Origin: Acidimicrobiia bacterium
GTDB lineage: Bacteria; Actinomycetota; Acidimicrobiia; UBA5794; JAOTWH01
Length of the DNA: 10,769 nucleotides
Assembly: GCA_029863035.1 (NCBI GenBank)
Contig: JAOTWH010000064.1
Coordinates: forward strand, 1 to 10,769
Direction of reading: 5' to 3'
Positions 5,205 through 10,769 of this stretch are shown in pieces. The notes below the pieces were generated by a model. It was not told where the DNA came from. It worked only from the letters and a program-made list of their open reading frames with translations, and did not search any database. A program made the position numbers and the translations under genes. Position 1 is the first letter of the stretch. Each line of letters begins with the position of its first letter.

Positions 5205-6070
5205 GACGGCGCCTTGCGGAAGCGACCGGACACAACGCGACCTTTGATGGTCTCAAGCGTCCATTCCGATCCCTTCGGCCACTCCATCCCGCCGTCTAGC
5301 GGCACGCCTTCCGCCGCCAGATGGCCGATGAGGTTCGAGATGATGTCACCATGAGTGCACAGAACGGCGGCTTGGCCCCGAAGCTCGGAGATGAGGCTGA
5401 GGGTCTTCTTGACCGAGCTGCCTTCGGCCAGGCGCTCGTCTTCCTCTACAGGGTTTCCGATGCTGTTGGCCAATGGTCCCACCGTCGCCAGGCAGCGCGG
5501 ATAGGAGCTCGAGACGATGCGTTCCACCGGCAGGCGTGAAAGCCGCCTGCCGATCTTTTGGGATTGACGGATGCCTTTCTTGGAGAGCGGCCGCTTGATG
5601 TCTCCCTTTGAGTTGCTCCGAGTACCGGCCGAACCGTGCCGCAACAGGTGGATGCGGCCCTGTGCCGGATCGGCTTGCAGCTGGGCCGCCCAGGCCAAGA
5701 CATCTTTGTCCTTGCGAAAGCTGAGCCGCTCGATGGCGTCGCTCTCGTCCAGCCAGACCACCTTGTCGACCTCATTGTTCTTGGCGAACTTGCCCTTTTC
5801 CGCCTCCATCAGCCAATACCGCACCGCCTTGAATCGCCCGCCCTTCAGCTGGTAGCCGATGCTTCCCAGCTCGACAACCGGCCGGCACTGGAAGCCGGTC
5901 TCTTCCCGCACCTCTCGAAACGCCGCTTCCGCCGGCCCCTCTCCCTGGTCGATCTTGCCTTTGGGCAGAGTCCAATCCTTGTATCGGGGTCGGCGGATCA
6001 AGAGAAACTCGGGTCCAGACTCGGTACGGCGAAACACCACTCCACCAGCGGCTCGGATCGGTTTCGCCAT
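5201..6070 (-). CDS. mutT1: MutT1-like Nudix hydrolase fused to a histidine phosphatase domain
   Basis: This 289-residue protein has two domains. The N-terminal Nudix domain (about 1-132) has an intact Nudix box: Gly38, five residues, Glu44, seven residues, then REVREETGF at 52-60. The C-terminal histidine-phosphatase domain (about 138-285) has LLRHG (His145), SSSYPRC at 187-193 and the second His in CTHGD (His240). This is the layout of mycobacterial MutT1 (Rv2985), which hydrolyses 8-oxo-(d)GTP and diadenosine polyphosphates; the actual substrate here is inferred. Its ATG shares one base with the ppk1 stop (TGATG), with GAGGG 6 nt upstream, so it is translated as the second gene of a ppk1-mutT1 operon, as in mycobacteria. 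Its stop overlaps the convergent hydrolase stop. Confidence 0.92.
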   Translation of the reverse strand: MAKPIRAAGGVVFRRTESGPEFLLIRRPRYKDWTLPKGKIDQGEGPAEAAFREVREETGFQCRPVVELGSIGYQLKGGRFKAVRYWLMEAEKGKFAKNNEVDKVVWLDESDAIERLSFRKDKDVLAWAAQLQADPAQGRIHLLRHGSAGTRSNSKGDIKRPLSKKGIRQSQKIGRRLSRLPVERIVSSSYPRCLATVGPLANSIGNPVEEDERLAEGSSVKKTLSLISELRGQAAVLCTHGDIISNLIGHLAAEGVPLDGGMEWPKGSEWTLETIKGRVVSGRFRKAPS

Positions 6071-8121
6071 CAGCGGCCCTCGGCCCGAGCCGTTGCCCTC
6101 TCCTGAAGGACCTCGTGAGTGTTGATGCCCACGACGGTGGGGACCTTCTCCCAGGACCCGTCGGGGTTGAGCTGCCAGGCGAGAACGTCGTCTGCCAAGT
6201 TGACCTGCAGAATCTCTTCGAGCCGCTCCCGGAGGTCGGGATCCTTCACCGGTGCCACAGCCTCTACCCGGAAGTCCATGTTGCGGGGCATGAAGTCTGC
6301 CGAGCCGATTCGGTACACGGCGTCAGGTCCGGGGCGACCGAACCGGTAGATGCGCGAGTGCTCCAGGAACCGTCCCACGATGGAGCGAACCCGGATGTTG
6401 TCGGACAAGCCGGGCACGCCTGGCAGCAACCCGCAGGTGGAGCGGACGATCAGGTCCACCTGGGTTCCAGCTTGGGAAGCTTCGTAGAGGGCGTCTATCA
6501 GGCCGGTGTCGATGAGGTGGTTGATCTTGATCACGATCGAGCCTTCCGGACCAAGCGCAGTCTGGTCGGCGATCCGCTTCAGAAGCTTCTGGCGCAGCGA
6601 GGTGGGAGCTACCCACAGGTTGCGGTAGTTGTCGCGGTGGCCGAAGCCGGTGAGGACATTGAACAGCTCGGACAGATCAGACCCGATCTTGGGGTCGGCG
6701 GTGAACAACCCGAGGTCCTCGTAGAGGCTTGCGGTCTTTGGGTTGTAGTTGCCGGTCCCGATGTGGCTGTATCGACGGACTCGGCCCCCTTCGTTCCTCG
6801 CCACAAGCAACACCTTCGAGTGGGTCTTGAGGCCGACCACGCCGTACACAACGTGAACCCCGGCCTCTTCAAGGAGCCGGGCCCAGCGGATATTGGCTTG
6901 CTCATCACCGCGTGCCTTGAGTTCCACCAGCACCACGACCTGTTTGCCAGCTTCGGCGGCCCCGATGAGAGACCTAACGATCGTCTCCTCACCGCCCATG
7001 GCTGGATCCTCTGGCATCGATGTGCGATACAGGGTCTGCTTGATGGCTAGAACGTTGGGGTCTTCCGCTGCCTGAGCCAGGAAGGCGCCGGCAGATGTGG
7101 CGAACGACTCGTACGGCAGATGTACCAGGATGTCGCCGCGGCCCACTTCAGAGAAGAAATCCACCGGTTCCTTGGCCAGGCGGGGTTGGGTTACCGGGGC
7201 CCAGGGCGCCGCCTTCAACCCGGGACGGTCGAGTTCGGTGAGAGCCCACAGGCCTCCAAGATCGAGGGGAGCGTCGCAGTACGAAACGTCATTGGCCGCT
7301 AGCTGCAGTTCTGCCAACAGCAGCTGGAGCACCTCGTTCGAGATGTCGGGGTGCACCTCGAGCCGCACCGCATGCGCCGTGCGCCGTTGGGTGCGTAGAG
7401 CCGATTCGACGGCGGCTAAGAGGTCCTGAGCCTCTTCCTCTTCGATAGCGGGATCGGCCCTCCTGGTCACCCGGAAGGGGTGATGACCCACGATCTCGAG
7501 GCCAGAGAAGAGCCTGTGGAGATGAGCAGCGATGACCTGCTCAAGGGGGACGAAGCGATGCTGGTCAGGAAGGACGATGAACCTGGGAAGAATGGGGGGA
7601 ACCTTGACCCGGGCCAACTGGGATCCTCTGTCTCCGATCACCTGCACGGCAAGGTTCAGCGAGAGATCCGAGATCCATGGGAACGGGTGGGCGGGGTCGA
7701 TGGCCAGCGGAGTGAGGACCGGGAATATGCGGTCCTCGAAAATCTCATCGAGTGCCCCCTGGGCTGCGGGATCCAACGCCTCGTAATCGGTGAGCGATAC
7801 GCCGGACGCTTCGAATTCTGGGAGCAGCTCCTTCGTGAAGAGCTGGTCGCGTCGGGCTGTGAGTGTTGCGATCCGCTGCGAAATAGCTTCGAGGGTCTCG
7901 GTTGGGGAGAGCCCGTCGGCCGAGGCGCCCGTGTATCCAGCGGCGGTCTGCTCCTTGAGGCCGGACACCCTCACCTGAAAGAACTCGTCGAGGTTCTGGC
8001 TGACGATGGCAACGAACTTGACGCGTTCCAACAGCGGGAGGCTGGGGTCCTCAGCCAGCGCTAAGACCCGCTCCTGGAAATCGAGCAGCGATAGCTCTCG
8101 GTTGGTGTATCGAGCAGTCAT
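6070..8121 (-). CDS. ppk1: Polyphosphate kinase 1
   Basis: This protein of 683 residues, a usual PPK1 length, reversibly polymerises the gamma-phosphate of ATP into polyphosphate. Domains in order are an N-terminal helical domain opening NRELSLLDF and containing QNLDEFF, a head domain, and two phospholipase-D-like catalytic domains. Conserved catalytic segments are AIKQTLYRT, ELKARGDEQANI, GLKTHSKV, YSHIGTGNYNPKTA and LEHSRIYRF. The His in YSHIGTGNYN (residue 453) aligns with the autophosphorylated His435 of E. coli PPK, and the His in LEHSRIY (588) with His592. I chose the ATG at 8121 because GGTGG lies 5 nt before it. An in-frame GTG three codons upstream (8130) is the alternative. A TAACAT -10 candidate (8133-8138, minus) and a 14-bp palindrome lie just upstream. 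The stop overlaps the mutT1 start. Confidence 0.96.
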   Translation of the reverse strand: MTARYTNRELSLLDFQERVLALAEDPSLPLLERVKFVAIVSQNLDEFFQVRVSGLKEQTAAGYTGASADGLSPTETLEAISQRIATLTARRDQLFTKELLPEFEASGVSLTDYEALDPAAQGALDEIFEDRIFPVLTPLAIDPAHPFPWISDLSLNLAVQVIGDRGSQLARVKVPPILPRFIVLPDQHRFVPLEQVIAAHLHRLFSGLEIVGHHPFRVTRRADPAIEEEEAQDLLAAVESALRTQRRTAHAVRLEVHPDISNEVLQLLLAELQLAANDVSYCDAPLDLGGLWALTELDRPGLKAAPWAPVTQPRLAKEPVDFFSEVGRGDILVHLPYESFATSAGAFLAQAAEDPNVLAIKQTLYRTSMPEDPAMGGEETIVRSLIGAAEAGKQVVVLVELKARGDEQANIRWARLLEEAGVHVVYGVVGLKTHSKVLLVARNEGGRVRRYSHIGTGNYNPKTASLYEDLGLFTADPKIGSDLSELFNVLTGFGHRDNYRNLWVAPTSLRQKLLKRIADQTALGPEGSIVIKINHLIDTGLIDALYEASQAGTQVDLIVRSTCGLLPGVPGLSDNIRVRSIVGRFLEHSRIYRFGRPGPDAVYRIGSADFMPRNMDFRVEAVAPVKDPDLRERLEEILQVNLADDVLAWQLNPDGSWEKVPTVVGINTHEVLQERATARAEGR

Positions 8122-8132
8122 GAGGGCCACCG

Positions 8133-8138
8133 ATGTTA
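8133..8138 (-). promoter_or_regulatory. Candidate -10 box for the ppk1-mutT1 operon
   Basis: On the minus strand TAACAT matches TANNNT and would start transcription about 5 nt before the chosen ppk1 ATG. The region 17 nt upstream, where a -35 would lie, is inside the palindrome at 8154-8167. Confidence 0.35.
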
Positions 8139-8153
8139 TCGGCGCCGTTGAAC

Positions 8154-8167
8154 CTCCCTAGAGGGAG
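8154..8167. promoter_or_regulatory. 14-bp palindrome upstream of ppk1, possible operator
   Basis: CTCCCT-AG-AGGGAG is a perfect dyad with 6-bp arms, centred about 40 nt upstream of the ppk1 start. It covers the position expected for a -35 element relative to TAACAT. A two-base centre is too tight for an RNA hairpin, so a dimeric regulator site is the more natural reading. No known regulator is recognised. Confidence 0.4.
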
Positions 8168-8175
8168 TATGCCGA

Positions 8176-8334
8176 CGTCCCTCGTAACTCGTCCCACTGC
8201 ACGTTCGCGGTAGTGATTGACACCCTCCCCTGACCCCTCCCGCAAGCGGGAGGGGATTTCCGTGGTCGCGCCAGCGCTGGTTTCGCGTTGGGCGTTAGAC
8301 GGGGATTGAGACGTGAGGGGTGTTACGAGGGACG
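8176..8334. repeat. 159-bp segment bounded by 13-bp perfect inverted repeats (8176-8188 and 8322-8334)
   Basis: CGTCCCTCGTAAC at 8176-8188 is the exact reverse complement of GTTACGAGGGACG at 8322-8334. Between them lie a strong hairpin (8234-8255) and a 10-bp palindrome CCAGCGCTGG (8271-8280), and no coding frame of note. The segment fills most of the rpiB-ppk1 gap and begins 7 nt after the rpiB stop on the minus strand. It could be a MITE-like non-autonomous element or a structured RNA closed by a 13-bp helix. No target-site duplication is obvious at the edges. Confidence 0.6.
8215..8260 (+). repeat. Strong hairpin with IS200/IS605-type (TnpB-associated) end appearance
   Basis: The arms CCCCTCCCGC (8234-8243) and GCGGGAGGGG (8246-8255) pair perfectly over 10 bp around AA. 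They are preceded by ATTGACACCCTCCCC (8216-8230) and followed by ATTTCC. From memory, a TTGACACCCTCC... hairpin ...GGGGATTCC layout is common at the right ends of IS200/IS605 and TnpB-type elements and their solo derivatives. No tnpA or tnpB is present, so it would be a remnant or a non-autonomous copy. A terminator for rpiB is the main alternative, but the minus-strand side lacks a T run. Confidence 0.4.
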
Positions 8335-8340
8335 CGGCGC

Positions 8341-8781
8341 CTAGCCCTCTAGCTTCGAGATCTTTTCGACGCGTCTGACGTGTCGTTCCTCGCCGGTGAA
8401 CTCTGCCTTCAGGAAGGCATCCACCAGTTCCCAAGCCAACTCCACTCCGGTGATGCGCGCCCCCAGGGTCATCACGTTGGCGTCGTCGTGCTCCACGGCC
8501 TGGTGGGCCGTATAGACGTCGGCGGCTTGAGCGGCCCGAATGCCTCTGAGCTTGTTGGCGGCGATGGCGGCGCCGGCGCCGGATCCGCAGACGACGATGC
8601 CGCGATCGACCCGGTCGTCGAGCACGGCCTTGCCGACGGCTGCCGCAAAGTCGGGATAGTCGACAGGTTCGGTGGAGTGGGTGCCCAGGTCGGTGACCGC
8701 GTAGTTGGCTTGGCGCAGCCGCTCGATGAGATCTTCCTTCATCTCGTAACCGGCATGATCGCTGCCGATGGCAACCCGCAT
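8341..8781 (-). CDS. rpiB: Ribose-5-phosphate isomerase B
   Basis: This 146-residue enzyme of the RpiB/LacAB family interconverts ribose 5-phosphate and ribulose 5-phosphate in the non-oxidative pentose phosphate pathway. Visible motifs are AIGSDHAGYEMK (Asp8, His9), VDYPDFA, the anion-hole loop GIVVCGSGAGAAIAANK and EHDDANVMTLGAR. Cys65 in VCGSGAG corresponds to the catalytic Cys of E. coli-type enzymes. M. tuberculosis RpiB lacks this Cys, so the protein is E. coli-like in this respect. The ATG at 8781 has a good GGAGG Shine-Dalgarno with 7-nt spacing (minus strand of 8789-8793). The longer open frame to 9009 would run into the divergent murA gene and is rejected. TACCCT (minus, 8805-8810) is a plausible -10. 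pgl, in the same pathway, lies about 4 kb away. Confidence 0.96.
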   Translation of the reverse strand: MRVAIGSDHAGYEMKEDLIERLRQANYAVTDLGTHSTEPVDYPDFAAAVGKAVLDDRVDRGIVVCGSGAGAAIAANKLRGIRAAQAADVYTAHQAVEHDDANVMTLGARITGVELAWELVDAFLKAEFTGEERHVRRVEKISKLEG

Positions 8782-8804
8782 CTCGCTCCCTCCGCTAGGC
8801 GCCG

Positions 8805-8810
8805 AGGGTA
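8805..8810 (-). promoter_or_regulatory. Candidate -10 box for rpiB
   Basis: TACCCT on the minus strand would start transcription near 8798 and give a leader of about 17 nt that contains the rpiB Shine-Dalgarno. Unlike murA, rpiB would therefore be a conventional leadered transcript. Confidence 0.35.
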
Positions 8811-8877
8811 CCTGGGTAACCTCGGCGCGGTGCGTCGCTTCCTCCTCAGCCTGGTGATCTTGGGAGACTTCGCCCCG

Positions 8878-8883
8878 TAGAAT
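8878..8883 (+). promoter_or_regulatory. -10 box placing transcription at the murA GTG
   Basis: TAGAAT is followed by exactly 6 nt (CTTGAG) and then the murA GTG at 8890. No separate Shine-Dalgarno with usable spacing is present. Both facts fit a leaderless transcript beginning at the start codon. No -35 is evident. Confidence 0.55.
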
Positions 8884-8889
8884 CTTGAG

Positions 8890-10155
8890 GTGAACGACAT
8901 TCTCGTTACCGGCGGCACGCCGCTGTCGGGTGCGATCTCTGTGGTTGGGGCCAAGAACGCTGTGTTGAAGCAGATGGTGGCGACTCTGCTGGCGCCCGGC
9001 ATCCACCATCTCGACAATGTCCCTGCCATACAGGACGTTGCCCTAATGGGGGACGTGCTGCGCCACGTTGGGGCCAAGTGCTTGAGAGACGGCGCCATAC
9101 TCGAGATCGAGGTGCCAGACGAGCCGCTGCCGGAGGCCCCCATCGACTTGGTGCGCCAAATGAGGGCATCGATCCTGGTGCTCGGTGCGCTGTTGGCTCG
9201 TTGTGGGGAAGCCCGAGTGGCGCTGCCCGGCGGGGACGACTTCGGCTCCCGGCCCATCGATATGCACCTGCTTGGGCTGCGGGAGATGGGCGCTGAGTTC
9301 GACCTCAGCCATGGTGTGCTCGTCGCCAGAGCGCCCGACGGATTGCATGGGGCTGACATCTATCTGGACTTCCCAAGCGTCGGCGCTACCGAGAACATCT
9401 TGTTGGGTGCAGTTCTGGCGAACGGCTCAACCACCGTTGAGAATGCCGCTCGCGAGCCGGAGCTCGAGGATCTCGCCAGATTCCTCATAGGGATGGGAGC
9501 TCGTATCACCGGCGCCGGCACATCGACCATCGTGGTCGAGGGCGTTGATGAGCTTCGGGCCGCCGATCACAAGGTGGTCCCAGATCGCCTCGAGGCCGGA
9601 ACGTATCTGTTAGCCGGAGCCATCACCGGAGGCACCATCCGCACCTCGCAGTGCGTGCCAGCCCACCTCCGCATGGAACTTGCCAAGCTCAAAGAGTCAG
9701 GGTGCGAGGTGGAGACGGGGGATGATTGGATAGAGGTGAAGGGCCCCAAGCGCCCCACGCCCGTCGACTTCGCCACCCTGCCCTATCCGGGGTTCCACAC
9801 CGACATGCACCCACAAATGGTTGCGCTTCTCTCGCTGGCCGACGGCACTTCGGTGATAACAGAGAACATCTACGAATCCCGATTCCGCTACATCGGGGAG
9901 CTGAACCGGATGGGTGCCGACATCACGACGGAGGGCCAGCATGTGGTGATCAAGGGGGTCGAGGGCCTGAGCGGATGCGAAGTGCAGGCGCCCGACATAA
10001 GAGCAGGAGCTGCTTTGGTCGTTGCCGCTCTGGCATCTCATGGCCGAACGCTGGTCACGGCCGCCAATCACATCGATCGTGGCTACGAGGACTTCGTCGG
10101 CCGGCTCCGGTCTGTCGGCGCACAGATCGAGACCTCAGCCTCCAGCGACAACTAA
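8890..10155 (+). CDS. murA: UDP-N-acetylglucosamine 1-carboxyvinyltransferase, Asp at the catalytic Cys position
   Basis: This 421-residue enzyme transfers enolpyruvate from phosphoenolpyruvate to UDP-GlcNAc, the first committed step of peptidoglycan synthesis. It has the EPSP-synthase fold with typical full length. Motifs are VTGGTPLSGAISVVGAKNA with catalytic Lys22, PGGDDFGSRPIDMHL at 113-127 and FHTDMHPQ with Asp305, the conserved catalytic Asp. The active-site loop Cys115 of E. coli (PGGCAIGARP) is replaced by Asp116 here. Asp at this position is known from mycobacterial and chlamydial MurA and removes the residue that fosfomycin alkylates, so native fosfomycin resistance is predicted. 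The GTG at 8890 gives the family's standard N-terminus. The stop overlaps the next ATG (TAATG), coupling it to a SpoIID-like gene. Confidence 0.97.
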   Translation: MNDILVTGGTPLSGAISVVGAKNAVLKQMVATLLAPGIHHLDNVPAIQDVALMGDVLRHVGAKCLRDGAILEIEVPDEPLPEAPIDLVRQMRASILVLGALLARCGEARVALPGGDDFGSRPIDMHLLGLREMGAEFDLSHGVLVARAPDGLHGADIYLDFPSVGATENILLGAVLANGSTTVENAAREPELEDLARFLIGMGARITGAGTSTIVVEGVDELRAADHKVVPDRLEAGTYLLAGAITGGTIRTSQCVPAHLRMELAKLKESGCEVETGDDWIEVKGPKRPTPVDFATLPYPGFHTDMHPQMVALLSLADGTSVITENIYESRFRYIGELNRMGADITTEGQHVVIKGVEGLSGCEVQAPDIRAGAALVVAALASHGRTLVTAANHIDRGYEDFVGRLRSVGAQIETSASSDN

Positions 10156-10769
10156 TGCGAATTGTTGTCGCGGTCCTTCTGTCCTTGATGGCCGCGGCGC
10201 CCGCCGCCGCTCAGGAATCTGCTGCATTCGGGGAGGTGGAGTTTGTCCCGGCGGAGGGGACCACGCTCACATTCGGCGAGCGCTCCTATGCCGGAACCCT
10301 TCGCATGTCTGTTGCGCCAGACGGCTTGGTGTTGGTCGAGGATGTCGGCATCGACGGTTACCTCTCCGGCATCCGGGAAGTGCCGCTCTCGTGGCACGAG
10401 GAAGCTCTCGCCGCCCAGGTGGTGGCTGCCCGCACCTACCTCGCATGGACTCTGGATAGGGGAAGGAGCGCCGACGGCGTCAAATACGGCTACGACATCT
10501 GCGCTACGACCAGCTGCCAGGTGTATGCGGGGGTCGGCGTCGTCCGCGGCCCCGATGGCGATCGATGGGCAGAGGCGATCGAGAGAACAACAGGCGAGGT
10601 GCTTCTTTACGAGGGCAAGCCAGCCCAGGCGATGTATCACTCAACATCGGGTGGGCGCACCGAGCCGATAGAAGACATCTTCGATTCCACGCCAAAACCG
10701 TATCTGGTTGGCGCAGAGTCGCCGGGAGAGCAATCGCCGTTCGTTGATTGGTCCTATGAGATACCGGCC
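10155..10769 (+). CDS. SpoIID/LytB-domain exported protein, N-terminal part (runs off window)
   Basis: The first 205 residues are present and the frame is open at the window end. A signal peptide is visible: Met-Arg, a hydrophobic run at 4-14, then APAAA before Gln20 as an AxA cleavage site. The SpoIID/LytB domain follows, with GYLSGIREVPLSWHEEALAAQ at about 68-88, VVAARTYLAW, the conserved DICATTSCQVYAG (114-126) and AMYHSTSGGRTE (159-170). Glu75 aligns with the catalytic Glu of B. subtilis SpoIID, a lytic transglycosylase acting on denuded glycan strands. In non-sporulating bacteria such proteins are cell-wall-associated amidase enhancers or glycan lyases; which applies here is unknown. It starts one base inside the murA stop, so both are probably translated from one mRNA and work on the cell wall. 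Confidence 0.92.
   Translation, partial: MRIVVAVLLSLMAAAPAAAQESAAFGEVEFVPAEGTTLTFGERSYAGTLRMSVAPDGLVLVEDVGIDGYLSGIREVPLSWHEEALAAQVVAARTYLAWTLDRGRSADGVKYGYDICATTSCQVYAGVGVVRGPDGDRWAEAIERTTGEVLLYEGKPAQAMYHSTSGGRTEPIEDIFDSTPKPYLVGAESPGEQSPFVDWSYEIPA

Noticed and set aside
6115..7050. 311-codon open frame on the plus strand
   Set aside because: It is antisense to the well-supported ppk1 gene; long opposite-strand frames are expected in GC-rich coding DNA and the protein resembles nothing known to me.
8234..8255. Hairpin as an intrinsic terminator of rpiB
   Set aside because: On the rpiB strand the stem is followed by TCAGGGG rather than a T run, so an intrinsic terminator is not supported, though a stem-only terminator cannot be excluded.
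8301..8312. GGGGATTGAGAC, which resembles the 3' end of some CRISPR repeats
   Set aside because: It occurs once, with no repeat-spacer periodicity and no cas genes in the window.
8139..8341. CGGCGCC at both sides of the inverted-repeat segment as a possible target-site duplication
   Set aside because: The copies are not adjacent to both repeat ends (the left one is about 30 nt away) and GGCGCC is a common GC-rich palindrome here.
8782..9009. N-terminal extension of the rpiB frame
   Set aside because: The ATG at 8781 has a good Shine-Dalgarno and begins the standard RpiB N-terminus; the extension overlaps the start of murA.
1..10769. tRNA or rRNA genes
   Set aside because: I saw no cloverleaf-like segment or rRNA core sequence in the intergenic gaps, all of which are short.

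Overview
This is a GC-rich, gene-dense window from an actinobacterium. I lean towards an uncultured Acidimicrobiia-like lineage, but the sequence cannot prove the class. Three things point to Actinobacteria: a MurA with Asp in place of the catalytic Cys, as in mycobacteria; a ppk1-mutT1 gene pair whose second gene is a Nudix-plus-histidine-phosphatase fusion, the mycobacterial arrangement; and several starts that sit exactly 6 nt after a TANNNT -10 box, the layout of leaderless transcripts. No gene-free stretch exceeds 300 bases. The largest gap is about 220 bases, at 8122-8340.

Layout. (a) 2-1588, plus strand: the 3' end of a bacterial microcompartment (BMC) operon. It holds the C-terminal part of an acylating aldehyde dehydrogenase, a PduT-like tandem-domain shell protein and two different EutN/CcmL pentamer proteins. 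All are joined by 1-4 nt stop/start overlaps. The signature enzyme and the hexameric shell proteins must lie upstream, so the substrate cannot be named. (b) 1643-2449, plus: a small lipoprotein and a small ABM-like protein. (c) 2551-3808: an AlkA-type DNA glycosylase on the minus strand, divergent from a second lipoprotein that is a paralogue of the first. (d) 3842-5204: 6-phosphogluconolactonase (minus), divergent over 25 nt from an alpha/beta hydrolase (plus). (e) 5201-8121, minus: polyphosphate kinase ppk1 followed by overlapping mutT1. (f) 8122-8340: a non-coding interval holding a 14-bp palindrome, a strong 10-bp-stem hairpin and a 13-bp perfect inverted repeat that encloses about 160 bp. 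(g) 8341-10769: rpiB (minus), divergent from murA (plus), which overlaps the start of a SpoIID/LytB-family exported protein that runs off the window.

How the genes work together. The BMC genes would enclose aldehyde chemistry in a protein shell. pgl and rpiB serve the pentose phosphate pathway. ppk1 and mutT1 link polyphosphate with clean-up of nucleotides or diadenosine polyphosphates. murA and the SpoIID-like protein are both concerned with peptidoglycan. AlkA repairs alkylated bases. The items I consider least ordinary are the Gln at the PduT iron-sulfur position of the BMC-T protein, the inverted-repeat element between rpiB and ppk1, the lipoprotein paralogue pair, the repeated leaderless-promoter geometry with interlocked divergent promoters, and the murA-spoIID pairing.
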